This document shows, piece by piece, positions 24,579 through 33,658 of a stretch of DNA of 64,000 bases. The translations under genes and the position numbers were made by a program. Each line of letters opens with the position of its first letter. Position 1 is the stretch's first letter. The DNA is taken from assembly GCA_003574885.1 (NCBI GenBank), contig PJFC01000001.1, positions 806,001 to 870,000 of the forward strand. Reading direction: 5' to 3'. The DNA is from Geobacter sp. (lineage in GTDB: Bacteria > Desulfobacterota > Desulfuromonadia > Geobacterales > Geobacteraceae). The notes under the pieces were generated by a model. It was not told the DNA's origin. It made no database searches and worked only from the letters and a program-made list of their open reading frames with translations.

Positions 24579-26068
24579 TTCCCCGCCTCCTTCTTGGTGA
24601 TAAAGCCAATCGTACGGTTTTCCCGCACCAGGTATTTTTTTGCCACCCGCATGACGTCATCGGGGGTGACCTTGGATACCTTCTGCCGATGTTCGATGAG
24701 GTAGCGCCAGGTGCCGGCCACCGCCTCGTATTCGGTAAGGTTACGGGCCAGGCCGCCGTTGGAACCCATCTGGCGGACCTCTTCGTACTCCAGTCGGTTG
24801 AGTATCTGTTGCAGGTCATGGGCAGTCACCGGCTCCCGCTGCAGTTTCCCTATTTCTGCGTAAATTGCCGTTTCAACTTCGGCAACGGTGTGGGGAGCGC
24901 GGGGTGTGGCTGCAATGATGAACAGGTTCGGGTAGCGGCTGCCGGGGGCGGAAAAGCTGCCGACGTCGGTTGCCAGTTGCTGCTCCACCACCAGCTTCTT
25001 GTAGAGCCGCGAGGTCCGGCCATCGGAGAGGAGCATGTCGATGACGTCGAATACGTAGTCATCCGGATCGGGAAGAGTCGGTTTGTGGAAGCCGACCATG
25101 ACGTTTGGTTCCGCGTCGGCCAGAATTTCGATCCGTCGTTCCCCCTCCTGGGCCGGTTCCGTGACCGCCACCGGTGCCACCGGCGTGCCGGGGGGAATGG
25201 CGCCGAAGTAGCGCTCCACCAGGGCGATGGTCTTGTCCGTATCGATGTCGCCGACAATAGCGATGATGGCGTTGTTGGGGGCGTAGTACTTGTGCAGGAA
25301 CGCCTCTGCCTTGGTCCGGGAAAGGTTTTCGATGTCCGACATCCAGCCGATGGTCGGCTGGCCGTAGGGGTGGGCATGGTAGGCCGCTGCGACAAAATTC
25401 TCCCACAGTTCCCCTTCCGGCTCCGTATCGTAGGAGCGCCGCCGCTCCTCCATTACCACGTCCCGCTCCGAGTAGAATTCCCGCAGCACCGCATTCTGCA
25501 TCCGGTCGCTTTCGATGGCTGCCCACAGTTCGAGCTTGTTGGCGGGTAGGTTGATGAGGTAGGTTGTTCCGTCCTTGGACGTGAAGGCGTTGTAGCCGCT
25601 CCCCCCGTTCTTGGCGTAGATCTGAGCGAATTCATCCTTGACTACGTACTTTTCCGCCTCTGCCTCCAGCCTGTCCCGCTCCTTCTTCAGACTGGCGATC
25701 CGGGCCGGGTCCCCCTTCTCCCGCTTTGACTTTTCGTCCATGAGCTGGATGGCGGTCGCCTCGATCTTGTCAAGAAGCGGCTTCTCCGCCGCATAGTCCG
25801 TCGTGCCGAGGGTCTTCGTCCCCTTGAAGAGCATGTGTTCCAAAAGGTGGGCGAGCCCCCGCTCGTCGCTTCGCTCATCCACGCTCCCCACCTTGAAACG
25901 TATCCAGGCGGCGATGGTAGGAGAGCTGTGCCGCTCCACCAGGAGGAGCTTCATGCCGTTCTTCATGGTGTGCTCGCGGACCTTCTCCTCCAGCCCGGCG
26001 GCGTAGGCGGTGGTGGCGAGGAGGGCGCACAGCAACATGCTTGTCAGAAAACGGTACAGCTTATTCAT
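24575..26068 (-). CDS. M16-family zinc metallopeptidase, active subunit
   Basis: This 497-residue exported protein (signal peptide about 1-24) has the inverted zinc motif H74-L-L-E77-H78 and the downstream acidic V-V-M-E-E-R-R-R-S motif that supplies the third ligand, then the H-P-Y-G-Q-P-T-I-G-W block. A Lys/Glu-rich insertion (about 95-145) is larger than in mitochondrial processing peptidase. It overlaps the inactive partner by four bases (ATGA). It lies 54 bp after the MCE gene, probably in the same operon as the lipid-transport genes. Confidence 0.92.
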   Translation of the reverse strand: MNKLYRFLTSMLLCALLATTAYAAGLEEKVREHTMKNGMKLLLVERHSSPTIAAWIRFKVGSVDERSDERGLAHLLEHMLFKGTKTLGTTDYAAEKPLLDKIEATAIQLMDEKSKREKGDPARIASLKKERDRLEAEAEKYVVKDEFAQIYAKNGGSGYNAFTSKDGTTYLINLPANKLELWAAIESDRMQNAVLREFYSERDVVMEERRRSYDTEPEGELWENFVAAAYHAHPYGQPTIGWMSDIENLSRTKAEAFLHKYYAPNNAIIAIVGDIDTDKTIALVERYFGAIPPGTPVAPVAVTEPAQEGERRIEILADAEPNVMVGFHKPTLPDPDDYVFDVIDMLLSDGRTSRLYKKLVVEQQLATDVGSFSAPGSRYPNLFIIAATPRAPHTVAEVETAIYAEIGKLQREPVTAHDLQQILNRLEYEEVRQMGSNGGLARNLTEYEAVAGTWRYLIEHRQKVSKVTPDDVMRVAKKYLVRENRTIGFITKKEAGK

Positions 26069-26122
26069 TTATGCTACCTCTCTTGATTCATGGCCCGCGT
26101 ATTGGTCGTGGTGACGCGGGGT

Positions 26123-27205
26123 TCAGAACAGTGAAAACTTCACATACCGCTTCGGATTTTCCTTGATGTCCTTCACCAGGGCGTTGGTATCGTCCACCAT
26201 CCGGTTCAGGCGATCATACAGCTCCTTGTCGTTCACGAGCTTGCCGGCGGTCCCCTCGCCGCGGTTTACCCGGGTGGTTATCTCCTCCAGGGCCTGGACG
26301 GAACGGTCGGCCCGCTCCATGAGCTGCATCCCCTTGTCGTAGAACTCCCGGTCACCCAGGAGCTTGCCGACGGTGCTATCCTTGGAGGTCAGCTTTTTGT
26401 TGAGCTCCCGCACGTCGTCAGCCGCCTGGGCGCTCTTGTCGGCCACTACCACCAGCTTGTCATAGAGTTGGCGGTCGTGAACGAGCTTGTACAATGATCC
26501 TTCCGTGGACTGGATATCCTTCAGGGTCTGGTCGGCACGGTTCAGGATTCCTACCAGACGGTCGTAGGGTTCGCGCTTGCGGACCAGCTGCCCGAGGGTC
26601 CCTTCACCATGATTGATATTGACGGCAAGAGTGTTGAGTTCGGCGGAAAGATTTACCATGTTTTCGTACAGGCGGGGGTCCTTGGCGAACCGCCCCAAGG
26701 TTCCTTCCCCCCTGTCCATGGTGTCCATCATCCGGTTGAGACGGTCGAATGCCGCCCCCGCCTTCTGCATGACGTCATCCAGTTTTGTCACCGAGGTGCC
26801 GTAGAGCCTGGTTTCCGGGTGTTCGACCACGAACTGGCTCGGGGTGACGTCCACATATTTCTCTCCCAAAAGTCCCCGTGTCTTGACGGTAATCAGCGAG
26901 TCCCGGCCGATCTTTTTCAGTGCCCCCCGTTCGACCTCCATGACCACTTCCACCTCGTTGGTCCGGTCGGGGCGCTCGAAGCGGATGTCCGTTACCAGTC
27001 CCACGTCGACCCCGGCAAGCCAGACCGGCGCGCCGACCTTGAGCCCTGCCACGTCGGTCATGATAACCGAAAGCTTATCCTTGGGGATGAAGAACTTGGT
27101 CTTGTCCCCCATGACCAGTATGCCGCCGCTGAAGAAGAGCAGCGCGGCAACGATGAAGATGCCGACTTTTACCTGGGACCAGGCGACGTTGTCACTCCGT
27201 TTCAT
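26123..27205 (-). CDS. mlaD: MlaD/MCE-domain lipid-transport protein
   Basis: This 360-residue protein has one N-terminal membrane segment (about 12-32) and an MCE domain (about 38-120: D-V-A-G-L-K-V-G-A-P-V, V-D-V-G-L-V-T, G-L-L-G-E-K-Y-V-D-V). A long helical C-terminal part follows, with recurrent L-Y-D-x-L/M-V and G-E-G-T-L/A-G-x-L/F motifs, like the helical needle region of Mce and long MlaD-like proteins. Such proteins form hexameric rings or tubes that carry phospholipid between membranes. It is the third gene after the permease and ATPase genes. No good ribosome site is visible. Confidence 0.9.
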   Translation of the reverse strand: MKRSDNVAWSQVKVGIFIVAALLFFSGGILVMGDKTKFFIPKDKLSVIMTDVAGLKVGAPVWLAGVDVGLVTDIRFERPDRTNEVEVVMEVERGALKKIGRDSLITVKTRGLLGEKYVDVTPSQFVVEHPETRLYGTSVTKLDDVMQKAGAAFDRLNRMMDTMDRGEGTLGRFAKDPRLYENMVNLSAELNTLAVNINHGEGTLGQLVRKREPYDRLVGILNRADQTLKDIQSTEGSLYKLVHDRQLYDKLVVVADKSAQAADDVRELNKKLTSKDSTVGKLLGDREFYDKGMQLMERADRSVQALEEITTRVNRGEGTAGKLVNDKELYDRLNRMVDDTNALVKDIKENPKRYVKFSLF

Positions 27206-27429
27206 AGACGTTCCGATCGAATGTGTCTTTTCCGCAATATCTGCGTAAGTCTTCGGGGTTGCTTGTGCGCCGTAGCCCTGTTTATGCCCGATGTTTGGGT
27301 ACTACGGCTCCGCGCACCCCCTCGACAGCCTTGATCTTGCGAACAAATACACATTCTTTGTTTGAAATTTGTTTCTATTTGCATGAACATCTCTTTCATT
27401 TTGCTGCTGGCAGGCACAAAAGCCTGTCC

Positions 27430-28203
27430 CTACGATTCAGGCAGATGGTTGTACCTGAACAGCGATTGCTCCGTAGGTGCGAAGAACTCGGTGATTTCCG
27501 GCAGATTGCTGGCAATCATCTCTTCACGGGTACCCTCGAACGCCAGGCGCGCCTCGTGGAGGAATGAAAAACGCTGGGAGACGGCGAAGGCGGTCTCCAT
27601 GTCATGGGTCACCATGAGGGTGGTTTTCCCTTCCTGTTGCAGGCGGTGCATGAGGTTGCGGATGTTGTAGACTCCGATGGGATCGAGACCGGTGGTCGGT
27701 TCGTCGAAAAAGATGTAATCCGGTTCGGAGGCGATGGCCCGGGCGATGGCGGCCCGTTTTTTCATTCCACCTGACAGCTCGGCCGGGTAGAGATCGATGG
27801 CCTGCTCCAGACCGACGAAGCTGAGCTTTTCCCTGACGATTTCCTCGATCTCGCGTTCCTGAAGGTTCCCTTCCTCAAAATGACGATAGCCGACGTTTTC
27901 ACCGACGGTCATGGAGTCGAACAGTGCCCCTCCCTGGAAGACGATGGCGATGTGCTTGCGAATCTGGACCAGCTGGCTTTCCCTGAGCCCCGCCAGTGGA
28001 GTCCCGTTGATGCTGACGTTGCCCTTGTCCGGAGTGAGCAGACCCAGCAGGAGCTTGAGGATGGTTGTCTTGCCGGCGCCGGAGACCCCCAGGATGGTCC
28101 GGTTCACCCCCCGTTCCAGGAAAAGGTCGAAATCCTCCAGGATTTTTCGTCCGCCGAAGCCGAAGCAGACCTTTTCCATCCGTATGCCGCTCTCAGGTGC
28201 CAA
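27430..28203 (-). CDS. mlaF: Lipid-transport ABC ATPase (MlaF-like)
   Basis: This 257-residue ABC ATPase has Walker A GVSGAGKTT, Q-loop V-F-Q-G-G-A-L-F-D-S-M-T-V-G-E-N, signature LSGGMKKR, Walker B Y-I-F-F-D-E-P-T-T-G-L-D-P and the His switch. The GALFDSxTVxENV and SGGMxKRxAxARA segments are typical of MlaF/Mkl ATPases of MCE systems. The start is TTG at 28203, chosen because AAAGGAG lies 8 bp upstream; the first ATG is 8 codons in. It powers the permease encoded 110 bp upstream. Confidence 0.93.
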   Translation of the reverse strand: MAPESGIRMEKVCFGFGGRKILEDFDLFLERGVNRTILGVSGAGKTTILKLLLGLLTPDKGNVSINGTPLAGLRESQLVQIRKHIAIVFQGGALFDSMTVGENVGYRHFEEGNLQEREIEEIVREKLSFVGLEQAIDLYPAELSGGMKKRAAIARAIASEPDYIFFDEPTTGLDPIGVYNIRNLMHRLQQEGKTTLMVTHDMETAFAVSQRFSFLHEARLAFEGTREEMIASNLPEITEFFAPTEQSLFRYNHLPES

Positions 28204-28229
28204 CGTACTGCTCCTTTACCGCGCAATTC

Positions 28230-28292
28230 GTGAGGGGTGAGTGTCCCGTTCTGCTCAGAGTCCCCTCGTTCCACGGGACACTCACCCCTCAC
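28230..28292. repeat. Perfect 20-bp inverted repeat between mlaE and mlaF
   Basis: Arms GTGAGGGGTGAGTGTCCCGT (28230-28249) and its exact complement (28273-28292) enclose a 23-nt loop. There is no T run, so it is not a classical terminator. Confidence 0.85.
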
Positions 28293-28313
28293 TGACACAA
28301 GTGTGAATCCGCC

Positions 28314-29084
28314 TTAGCGGAACACGATGAATATCTTGGTCAGAAAGAAGTCCGAAACCAGGATAAGTACCGATGCGAGCACCACTGCCCGCTTGGCCGA
28401 ATTCCCCACCCCCGCCGCACCGCCGCTGGTGTTGAGCCCCACGTAGCAGCTGATCATGGCGATGATCCCGCCGAAAAAAGCGGGTTTGAACACTCCCTCG
28501 ATCAGGTCCTGGAACACCATGAACTGGGGGATGGATTTCCAGTACATGACCGGATTGATGCCGTAGCTGAAGGACATGATGTAGCCACCGATGAGAGAAA
28601 TACCGTCAGTAACTACTGCCAGAAGCGGCATGGCGATCAGGAGTGCCTTGAGCCGGGTGGTGACGAGACGCTTGATGATATCAGTTCCCTCAACCCGCAT
28701 GGCGTCGACCTGTTCGGTTACTACCATGGTGCCGAGTTCGGCCGAGATGGCGGAACCGACCCTGCCGGACACCATCAGGGCGGAGAGAACCGGCCCCAGT
28801 TCCTTGACCATGGTCACCGCAACCATCCCCCCTACATAGCTTGTGGCGGCAAAGGGCTTGAGCTGGATAAGGGCCTGGAGGGCCATGACCATCCCGGTGA
28901 AGAGGCCGGTGAGGGAGATGATGAAGAGGGATTCGACGCCGATCTTGTCCATCTGGGTGGTGAATTCCCGGTAATAGAAGGGGTGACGAAAGATGTTGAG
29001 GAGTGCACGCCAGGTTAGGCTGAAGAGCGCCTGGATCTCTAAGAAGAACAGTTTTAGCGTATGTTCGGCAAACTTGAGGGGCAT
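28314..29084 (-). CDS. mlaE: Lipid-transport ABC permease (MlaE-like)
   Basis: This 256-residue inner-membrane protein has about five or six membrane segments. Family motifs include F-x-G-M-V-M-A-L-Q, the central V-x-K-E-L-G-P-V-L-S-A-L-M-V-S-G-R-V-G-S-A-I-S-A-E-L-G-T-M segment, and E-Q-V-D-A-M. With MlaF and MlaD it forms a phospholipid transporter for outer-membrane lipid asymmetry or supply. The start at 29084 excludes a 14-codon extension encoded by a short repeat. It is the first gene of the probable mlaEFD-M16 unit. Confidence 0.93.
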   Translation of the reverse strand: MPLKFAEHTLKLFFLEIQALFSLTWRALLNIFRHPFYYREFTTQMDKIGVESLFIISLTGLFTGMVMALQALIQLKPFAATSYVGGMVAVTMVKELGPVLSALMVSGRVGSAISAELGTMVVTEQVDAMRVEGTDIIKRLVTTRLKALLIAMPLLAVVTDGISLIGGYIMSFSYGINPVMYWKSIPQFMVFQDLIEGVFKPAFFGGIIAMISCYVGLNTSGGAAGVGNSAKRAVVLASVLILVSDFFLTKIFIVFR

Positions 29085-29091
29085 AGGTTCC

Positions 29092-29156
29092 GGCAATGGG
29101 TTATGGGCAATGGGCAATGGGCCCATGGGTTTTCCCCTTGCCCGTAGCCCATTGCC
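29092..29156. repeat. Imperfect inverted repeat with short direct repeats upstream of mlaE
   Basis: Arms 29092-29110 and 29138-29156 match over 19 bp with two mismatches that become G-U pairs on one strand. Inside are three copies of ATGGGCA-type units. It separates lon (end 29170) from mlaE. Confidence 0.7.
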
Positions 29157-29169
29157 TCACGCCTGGTTT

Positions 29170-31488
29170 TTATTGAAGTGCCTGAGCGATGGCTTCACGT
29201 ACGTCTTCCACGAAGACGAATTCCAGTTCGGTCCTGACGTCATCGGGGACATCTTCCAGGTCCTGGCGGTTGCGGGTCGGCAGGACGATTTTTTTAACGC
29301 CCGCCCGACGGGCGGCCAGCACCTTTTCCTTGACACCGCCGATGGCGAGCACCCGTCCGGTCAGGCTGATTTCGCCGGTCATGGCCACGTCCCGACGTGC
29401 AGGACGTCCGGTCATGAGCGAGACGATGGCAGTCACCATGGTGATGCCCGCCGACGGCCCGTCCTTGGGGATGCTTCCGGCAGGGACATGGATGTGGATG
29501 TTGACGTCGTCGAATGCGGTTTCGGCGACGTCCCATTCGCTGCCGTTTGCCTGCACGAATGAAAGGGCGGCCCGGGCTGATTCCTTCATCACGTCCCCGA
29601 GCGACCCGGTCAGAATCAGGTCCCCCTTCCCCTTCATCCGGGTCGCTTCGACGAAGATGATGTCGCCGCCGGCCTCGGTCCAGGCAAGTCCCGTTACCAC
29701 TCCGGTCCGGTCCTTTTCTGCCGCCACCTCGTTGAAAAACCGGCGCGGGCCGAGAAACTGCTCCACCACCTCCGGCGTAATGGTATGCCGGGCTTCCTTC
29801 CCCTGGGTCACTTCCTTGGCCACCTTGCGGCAGATGGAGGCGATGTTCCGCTGCAGGTTCCTGACCCCCGCTTCGCGGGTGTAGTCGCCGATGATTCTGG
29901 CGACTGCCGCCGGTTCGAAAGCTGGTGTGACGTCGTGGAGGCCGTTCTCCTCGATCTCCTTCGGGATGAGGAAGCGGGCGGCGATCATCTCCTTCTCTTC
30001 AGTCGTGTAACCGGCCAGGGGGAGCACTTCCATCCGGTCCCTGAGGGGGGGCGGAATCGGGTCGAGCTGGTTTGCCGTGGTGATGAACATGACGTTGGTG
30101 AGATCGAAGGGGACATCCAAATAGTGGTCAGTGAAGGAGAAATTCTGCTCCGGATCGAGCACCTCCAGAAGGGCGCTGGCCGGGTCGCCGCGGAAGTCGA
30201 GCCCGACCTTGTCCACCTCGTCCAGCATGAAGACCGGATTGTTGCTGCCGGCCCGGAAGATTTCCTGGATGATCCGGCCGGGAAGGGCGCCGATGTAGGT
30301 GCGTCGGTGGCCGCGGATCTCCGCTTCGTCCCGCATCCCGCCGAGGGAGATGCGGATGAATTTGCGCCCCAGTGCCCGGGCGATGGATTTGCCGAGGCTG
30401 GTTTTTCCCACTCCAGGAGGGCCGACGAAGCAGAGGATCGGCCCCTTCATTTTTTCACGGAGGGAACGGACCGCCAGGTATTCGAGGATGCGTTCCTTCA
30501 CCTTTTTAAGGTTGTAGTGGTCCTCGTTGAGTACCTCTTCGGCCTGGTTGATATCCCGGTTGTCGGTGGTGCCGCTTTGCCAGGGCATGCCGGTCAGGTA
30601 GTCCATGTAGGTGCGGGAAACGGTGTACTCGGGAGATGCGGGATTGATCCGCTCAAGCCGCTTGAGTTCCTTGTCGGCGATCTGCTTCACCTCGTCCGGC
30701 ATTCTCGCGGCATCCAGCTTGCGGCGCAGGTCGGCGAGCTCGGCGGAACGGGCGTCCTCCTCACCCAGCTCTTCCTGAATCTGCTTCATCTGCTCCCGGA
30801 GGATGAATTCCTTCTGGGTCTTGCCGACCCGCTTGGTCACCTCCGCCTGCACTTCTCCCTTGACCTGCAGCCGCTGGACTTCGGCGGTCAGCTGCATGTA
30901 GACCTTCTTCAGCCGCTCCAGGGGGTCGACGGTCTCCAGCAGCGTCTGCTGCTCTTCCAGGGGGAGGTTGATGTAGAGGGCAACCAGATCCGACAGACGG
31001 GCCGGGTTGTCGATGTAATCGATCATTTTCATAACGTCGTCGGGAAGGGGACGGCCGTAGGAGAGGGCGATCTTCAGGAGGGCATTGAGGCTGGAGACGA
31101 GGGCCTCGGAGACCATGGTTTTTTCGGAAAATTCCCGTATCTGTTCCACCCGTGCCAGAGTCACCGGCTTGTCCTCGACGGTTCCTGTCAGCCGAATGCG
31201 CGACAGACCCTCCAGGGTTACCTTGCCACCTCCGTCCGGGAGCCGTTGGAGCTGGTTGACCCGGCAGGCGGTGCCGACCTCGTGCAGCGACGACAGGAGG
31301 TCTCCGGCCGGTTCCGGCCGGAGCATGACCAGGGCCACCATGTTGTCGTGCCAGGTGGCTTCTTCAAAGGCGGCGATTTCTTCCTGTTTGAGAAAGAGGG
31401 GGAAGATCATATAAGGGAACGCCACCATCTCCCGCAGGGGGTAGAGGGGGATGACTTCCGGCACGGTGATTGTCGAGTGGTCCGGCAT
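29170..31488 (-). CDS. lon: ATP-dependent protease Lon
   Basis: This 772-residue Lon protease has an N-terminal substrate-binding domain (from IPLYPLREMVAFP), a helical region (about 190-310), an AAA+ domain with Walker A GPPGVGKTS, and the proteolytic domain with S679 in PKDGPSAGITM and K722 43 residues later, as in E. coli Lon. It degrades misfolded and regulatory proteins in the cytoplasm. The ATG at 31488 has a GAGGA site; the frame extends 36 codons further. It lies between ABC-F and mlaE on the same strand. Confidence 0.96.
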   Translation of the reverse strand: MPDHSTITVPEVIPLYPLREMVAFPYMIFPLFLKQEEIAAFEEATWHDNMVALVMLRPEPAGDLLSSLHEVGTACRVNQLQRLPDGGGKVTLEGLSRIRLTGTVEDKPVTLARVEQIREFSEKTMVSEALVSSLNALLKIALSYGRPLPDDVMKMIDYIDNPARLSDLVALYINLPLEEQQTLLETVDPLERLKKVYMQLTAEVQRLQVKGEVQAEVTKRVGKTQKEFILREQMKQIQEELGEEDARSAELADLRRKLDAARMPDEVKQIADKELKRLERINPASPEYTVSRTYMDYLTGMPWQSGTTDNRDINQAEEVLNEDHYNLKKVKERILEYLAVRSLREKMKGPILCFVGPPGVGKTSLGKSIARALGRKFIRISLGGMRDEAEIRGHRRTYIGALPGRIIQEIFRAGSNNPVFMLDEVDKVGLDFRGDPASALLEVLDPEQNFSFTDHYLDVPFDLTNVMFITTANQLDPIPPPLRDRMEVLPLAGYTTEEKEMIAARFLIPKEIEENGLHDVTPAFEPAAVARIIGDYTREAGVRNLQRNIASICRKVAKEVTQGKEARHTITPEVVEQFLGPRRFFNEVAAEKDRTGVVTGLAWTEAGGDIIFVEATRMKGKGDLILTGSLGDVMKESARAALSFVQANGSEWDVAETAFDDVNIHIHVPAGSIPKDGPSAGITMVTAIVSLMTGRPARRDVAMTGEISLTGRVLAIGGVKEKVLAARRAGVKKIVLPTRNRQDLEDVPDDVRTELEFVFVEDVREAIAQALQ

Positions 31489-31559
31489 GGTTGGAATCCT
31501 CATAAGCTGGGGTACGCAGCCGGGACGGGGTACGCCGCGGGTTTTAAAAGAGTAACCAG

Positions 31560-33515
31560 TTACGGCTCCCCTGTCAAGGCAGAGAGCTCTTCCCATTCCC
31601 CATAGAGTGCGGCAATCCGTGCAGTCAGGGCAGCATGGTCATCCCCGCCGCGGCGGGCCTGATCGGGGTCGGCAAAGAAGGACGGGTCCGCCATGCGGGC
31701 TTCCAGTGCCGCCAGCCGGCTCTCTTCCTGCTCGATGGCTGCTTCCAGTTCCGCCAGCCGCTTTGTTCGCCGCTGGGCTTCCCGCTGGCGCTGCTTCTCC
31801 ATCTCACGCTGCTGCTGGCGTTCTTCTTTGGAAACCGGGACCCGGGACCCGGGATCGGTGGCAAACAGCGGGTTTGAGGGGGACGACGAAGGTGCTTGCT
31901 CGGCAGTATCCACGAGTTCACTCTTCTTTGCCAGGTAGTATTCGTAGTCGCCGTGATAGGAGGTGATGCCGCCGTCGGCTACCTCCACCACCCTCGTAGC
32001 GAGGCCGTCGATGAAATAACGGTCGTGGGAGACAAACACCACCGTGCCGGCGAAGCCTTTCAGGGCGTCCAGCAGCACCTCCTTGCTGAACAGGTCCAGG
32101 TGGTTGGTCGGCTCGTCCATGAGCAGAAGGTTGGCGGGCTTGAGGAGCATTCTGGCCAGGGCGAGCCGGTTCCGCTCGCCGCCGGAGAGGACCGCCACCT
32201 TCTTATGGATGTCGTCTCCAGAGAAGAGGAAGGCGCCGAGGAGGTCGCGCAGCTGCGGCACCACGTCATACGGAGCGCCGGCCAGCAGTTCCTCGTAGGC
32301 GGAGCGGTTAGGGTCGAGTTCGGCCGCCTGGTCCTGGGCAAAATAATCGAGGACGGCGTTGTACCCGACGGTCCGCTCCCCTCCCTGGAAGTCACCCCCG
32401 GCGAGAATCCGCATGAGGGTGGATTTGCCGGCGCCGTTATGGCCGACCAGGGCGATTCGTTCCCCCTTCTCTACGGTCAGGTCGATGTTGTCCAGCACCA
32501 CCCGCTCGCCGTAGGCCTTGCGCAGCCCCTTCAGCTCCATGACGATCCGGCCGCTCTTGGGGGGCTCGGGGAAACTGAAGCGGATCCGTTTCCGTTCGGG
32601 GGGGAGCGTTATCCGTTCGATCTTTTCCAGCTGTTTGATCCGGGACTGGACCAGAGCCGCCTTGTCCGCCTTGTAGCGGAAGCGGCTGATGAAATCCTCC
32701 AGCTTGCCGATCTCCTCGTCCTGACGCCGCTTTGCCTCCCGCAGGGCCATCACCCGCTCGTCCCGCTGAATGAGGTAGGTGGAATAGTTGCAGTGGTAGT
32801 CGGTGAGGGTGTGGTTCCAGACCTCGGTGATCCGGCTGCAGACCTGGTCGAGGAAGAAGCGGTCGTGGGAGACGAGGATGACCGAATAGGGGTAGGCCTG
32901 CAAGTATGCCTCCAGCCAGTTGCGGGCTTCGATATCCAGGTGGTTGGTCGGTTCGTCCAGGAGGAGTACGTTCGGTTTCATCAGGAGGAGCCGGGCGAGG
33001 GCGATCCGCATCTGCCAACCGCCGGAAAATTCGCCACAGTCCCTCTCCCAGTCGGACGACAGGAAGCCGAGGCCGGTCAGGACGTTCCCCACCTCCGCCT
33101 CCATGGTGTATCCCCCCCTGAGGCGGAACTCCTCCTGCAGGTGCCCGAGCCGTTCCAGGATTCCCGGGTGGGAGGGGTCGTCGTGGAGGACCACCCCGAG
33201 CCGGGCGGTCAGCTCTTCCATTTCACGGGCCATTTCCTGAAGTTCGGCGAGGGCTGACATGGTCTCTGCGAAGAGGGTCTGGCCACGAGTGACGATGCCG
33301 TCCTGGGGAAGATAGCCGACGGTTCCTCCCCGGGCTAGCTGGATGGTGCCGTCGGTCGGTTCCACCTGGCCGGCGATGATCCGCATGAGGGTGGACTTGC
33401 CGGCGCCGTTTTCGCCGACCAGGCCGACCCGTTCTCCCTTTTTCAGGTGCCAGCCGATGTCGGTAAAAAGCGGTTTTCCCGCGAAATCCTTGGAGAGATG
33501 GTGGAGGTGGAGCAT
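31560..33515 (-). CDS. ABC-F family ATPase with C-terminal coiled coil (Uup-like)
   Basis: This 651-residue protein has two ABC ATPase domains (Walker A GENGAGKST and GHNGAGKST, signatures EFSGGWQMR and VLSGGERNR, Walker B LLLDEPTNHLD and LLMDEPTNHLD). The last 130 residues begin with a low-complexity linker and continue as a Glu/Arg/Gln-rich coiled coil (about 565-651), as in Uup and related ABC-F proteins that act on ribosomes or branched DNA. A GAAGGA ribosome site precedes the ATG. It is transcribed away from the RNase E/G gene. Confidence 0.93.
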   Translation of the reverse strand: MLHLHHLSKDFAGKPLFTDIGWHLKKGERVGLVGENGAGKSTLMRIIAGQVEPTDGTIQLARGGTVGYLPQDGIVTRGQTLFAETMSALAELQEMAREMEELTARLGVVLHDDPSHPGILERLGHLQEEFRLRGGYTMEAEVGNVLTGLGFLSSDWERDCGEFSGGWQMRIALARLLLMKPNVLLLDEPTNHLDIEARNWLEAYLQAYPYSVILVSHDRFFLDQVCSRITEVWNHTLTDYHCNYSTYLIQRDERVMALREAKRRQDEEIGKLEDFISRFRYKADKAALVQSRIKQLEKIERITLPPERKRIRFSFPEPPKSGRIVMELKGLRKAYGERVVLDNIDLTVEKGERIALVGHNGAGKSTLMRILAGGDFQGGERTVGYNAVLDYFAQDQAAELDPNRSAYEELLAGAPYDVVPQLRDLLGAFLFSGDDIHKKVAVLSGGERNRLALARMLLKPANLLLMDEPTNHLDLFSKEVLLDALKGFAGTVVFVSHDRYFIDGLATRVVEVADGGITSYHGDYEYYLAKKSELVDTAEQAPSSSPSNPLFATDPGSRVPVSKEERQQQREMEKQRQREAQRRTKRLAELEAAIEQEESRLAALEARMADPSFFADPDQARRGGDDHAALTARIAALYGEWEELSALTGEP

Positions 33516-33623
33516 TGGTTCCTTCGTGTTGTTGTGGTGTGAGGGAAGGCCTATTGTAGGTGGTGAGGGGGATGTTTGTCAAACGGTTGCTGGGGTAACG
33601 GCAGGTCTGGTATCAGTTTTTTC

Positions 33624-33652
33624 TTAGTGCGGTGAATAAACTCTGTTATACT
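33624..33652 (+). promoter_or_regulatory. Promoter for RNase E/G
   Basis: TTAGTG and TATACT are separated by 17 bp. The -10 box is good and the -35 box weak. A start near 33659 gives a leader of about 155 nt. Confidence 0.5.
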
Positions 33653-33658
33653 CTCAAG

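Noticed and set aside
23259-24704. 481-codon open frame opposite the M16 lipoprotein gene
   Set aside because: The minus-strand M16 homologue has domain evidence; the opposite frame has none.
29785-31605. 606-codon open frame on the plus strand over lon
   Set aside because: It is antisense to a clear Lon protease. Composition (His/Gly/Val/Glu rich) is that of a reverse-frame shadow of GC-rich codons.
31896-33257. 453-codon open frame opposite the second ABC-F gene
   Set aside because: The minus-strand ABC-F protein carries all ATPase motifs, so this is a shadow.
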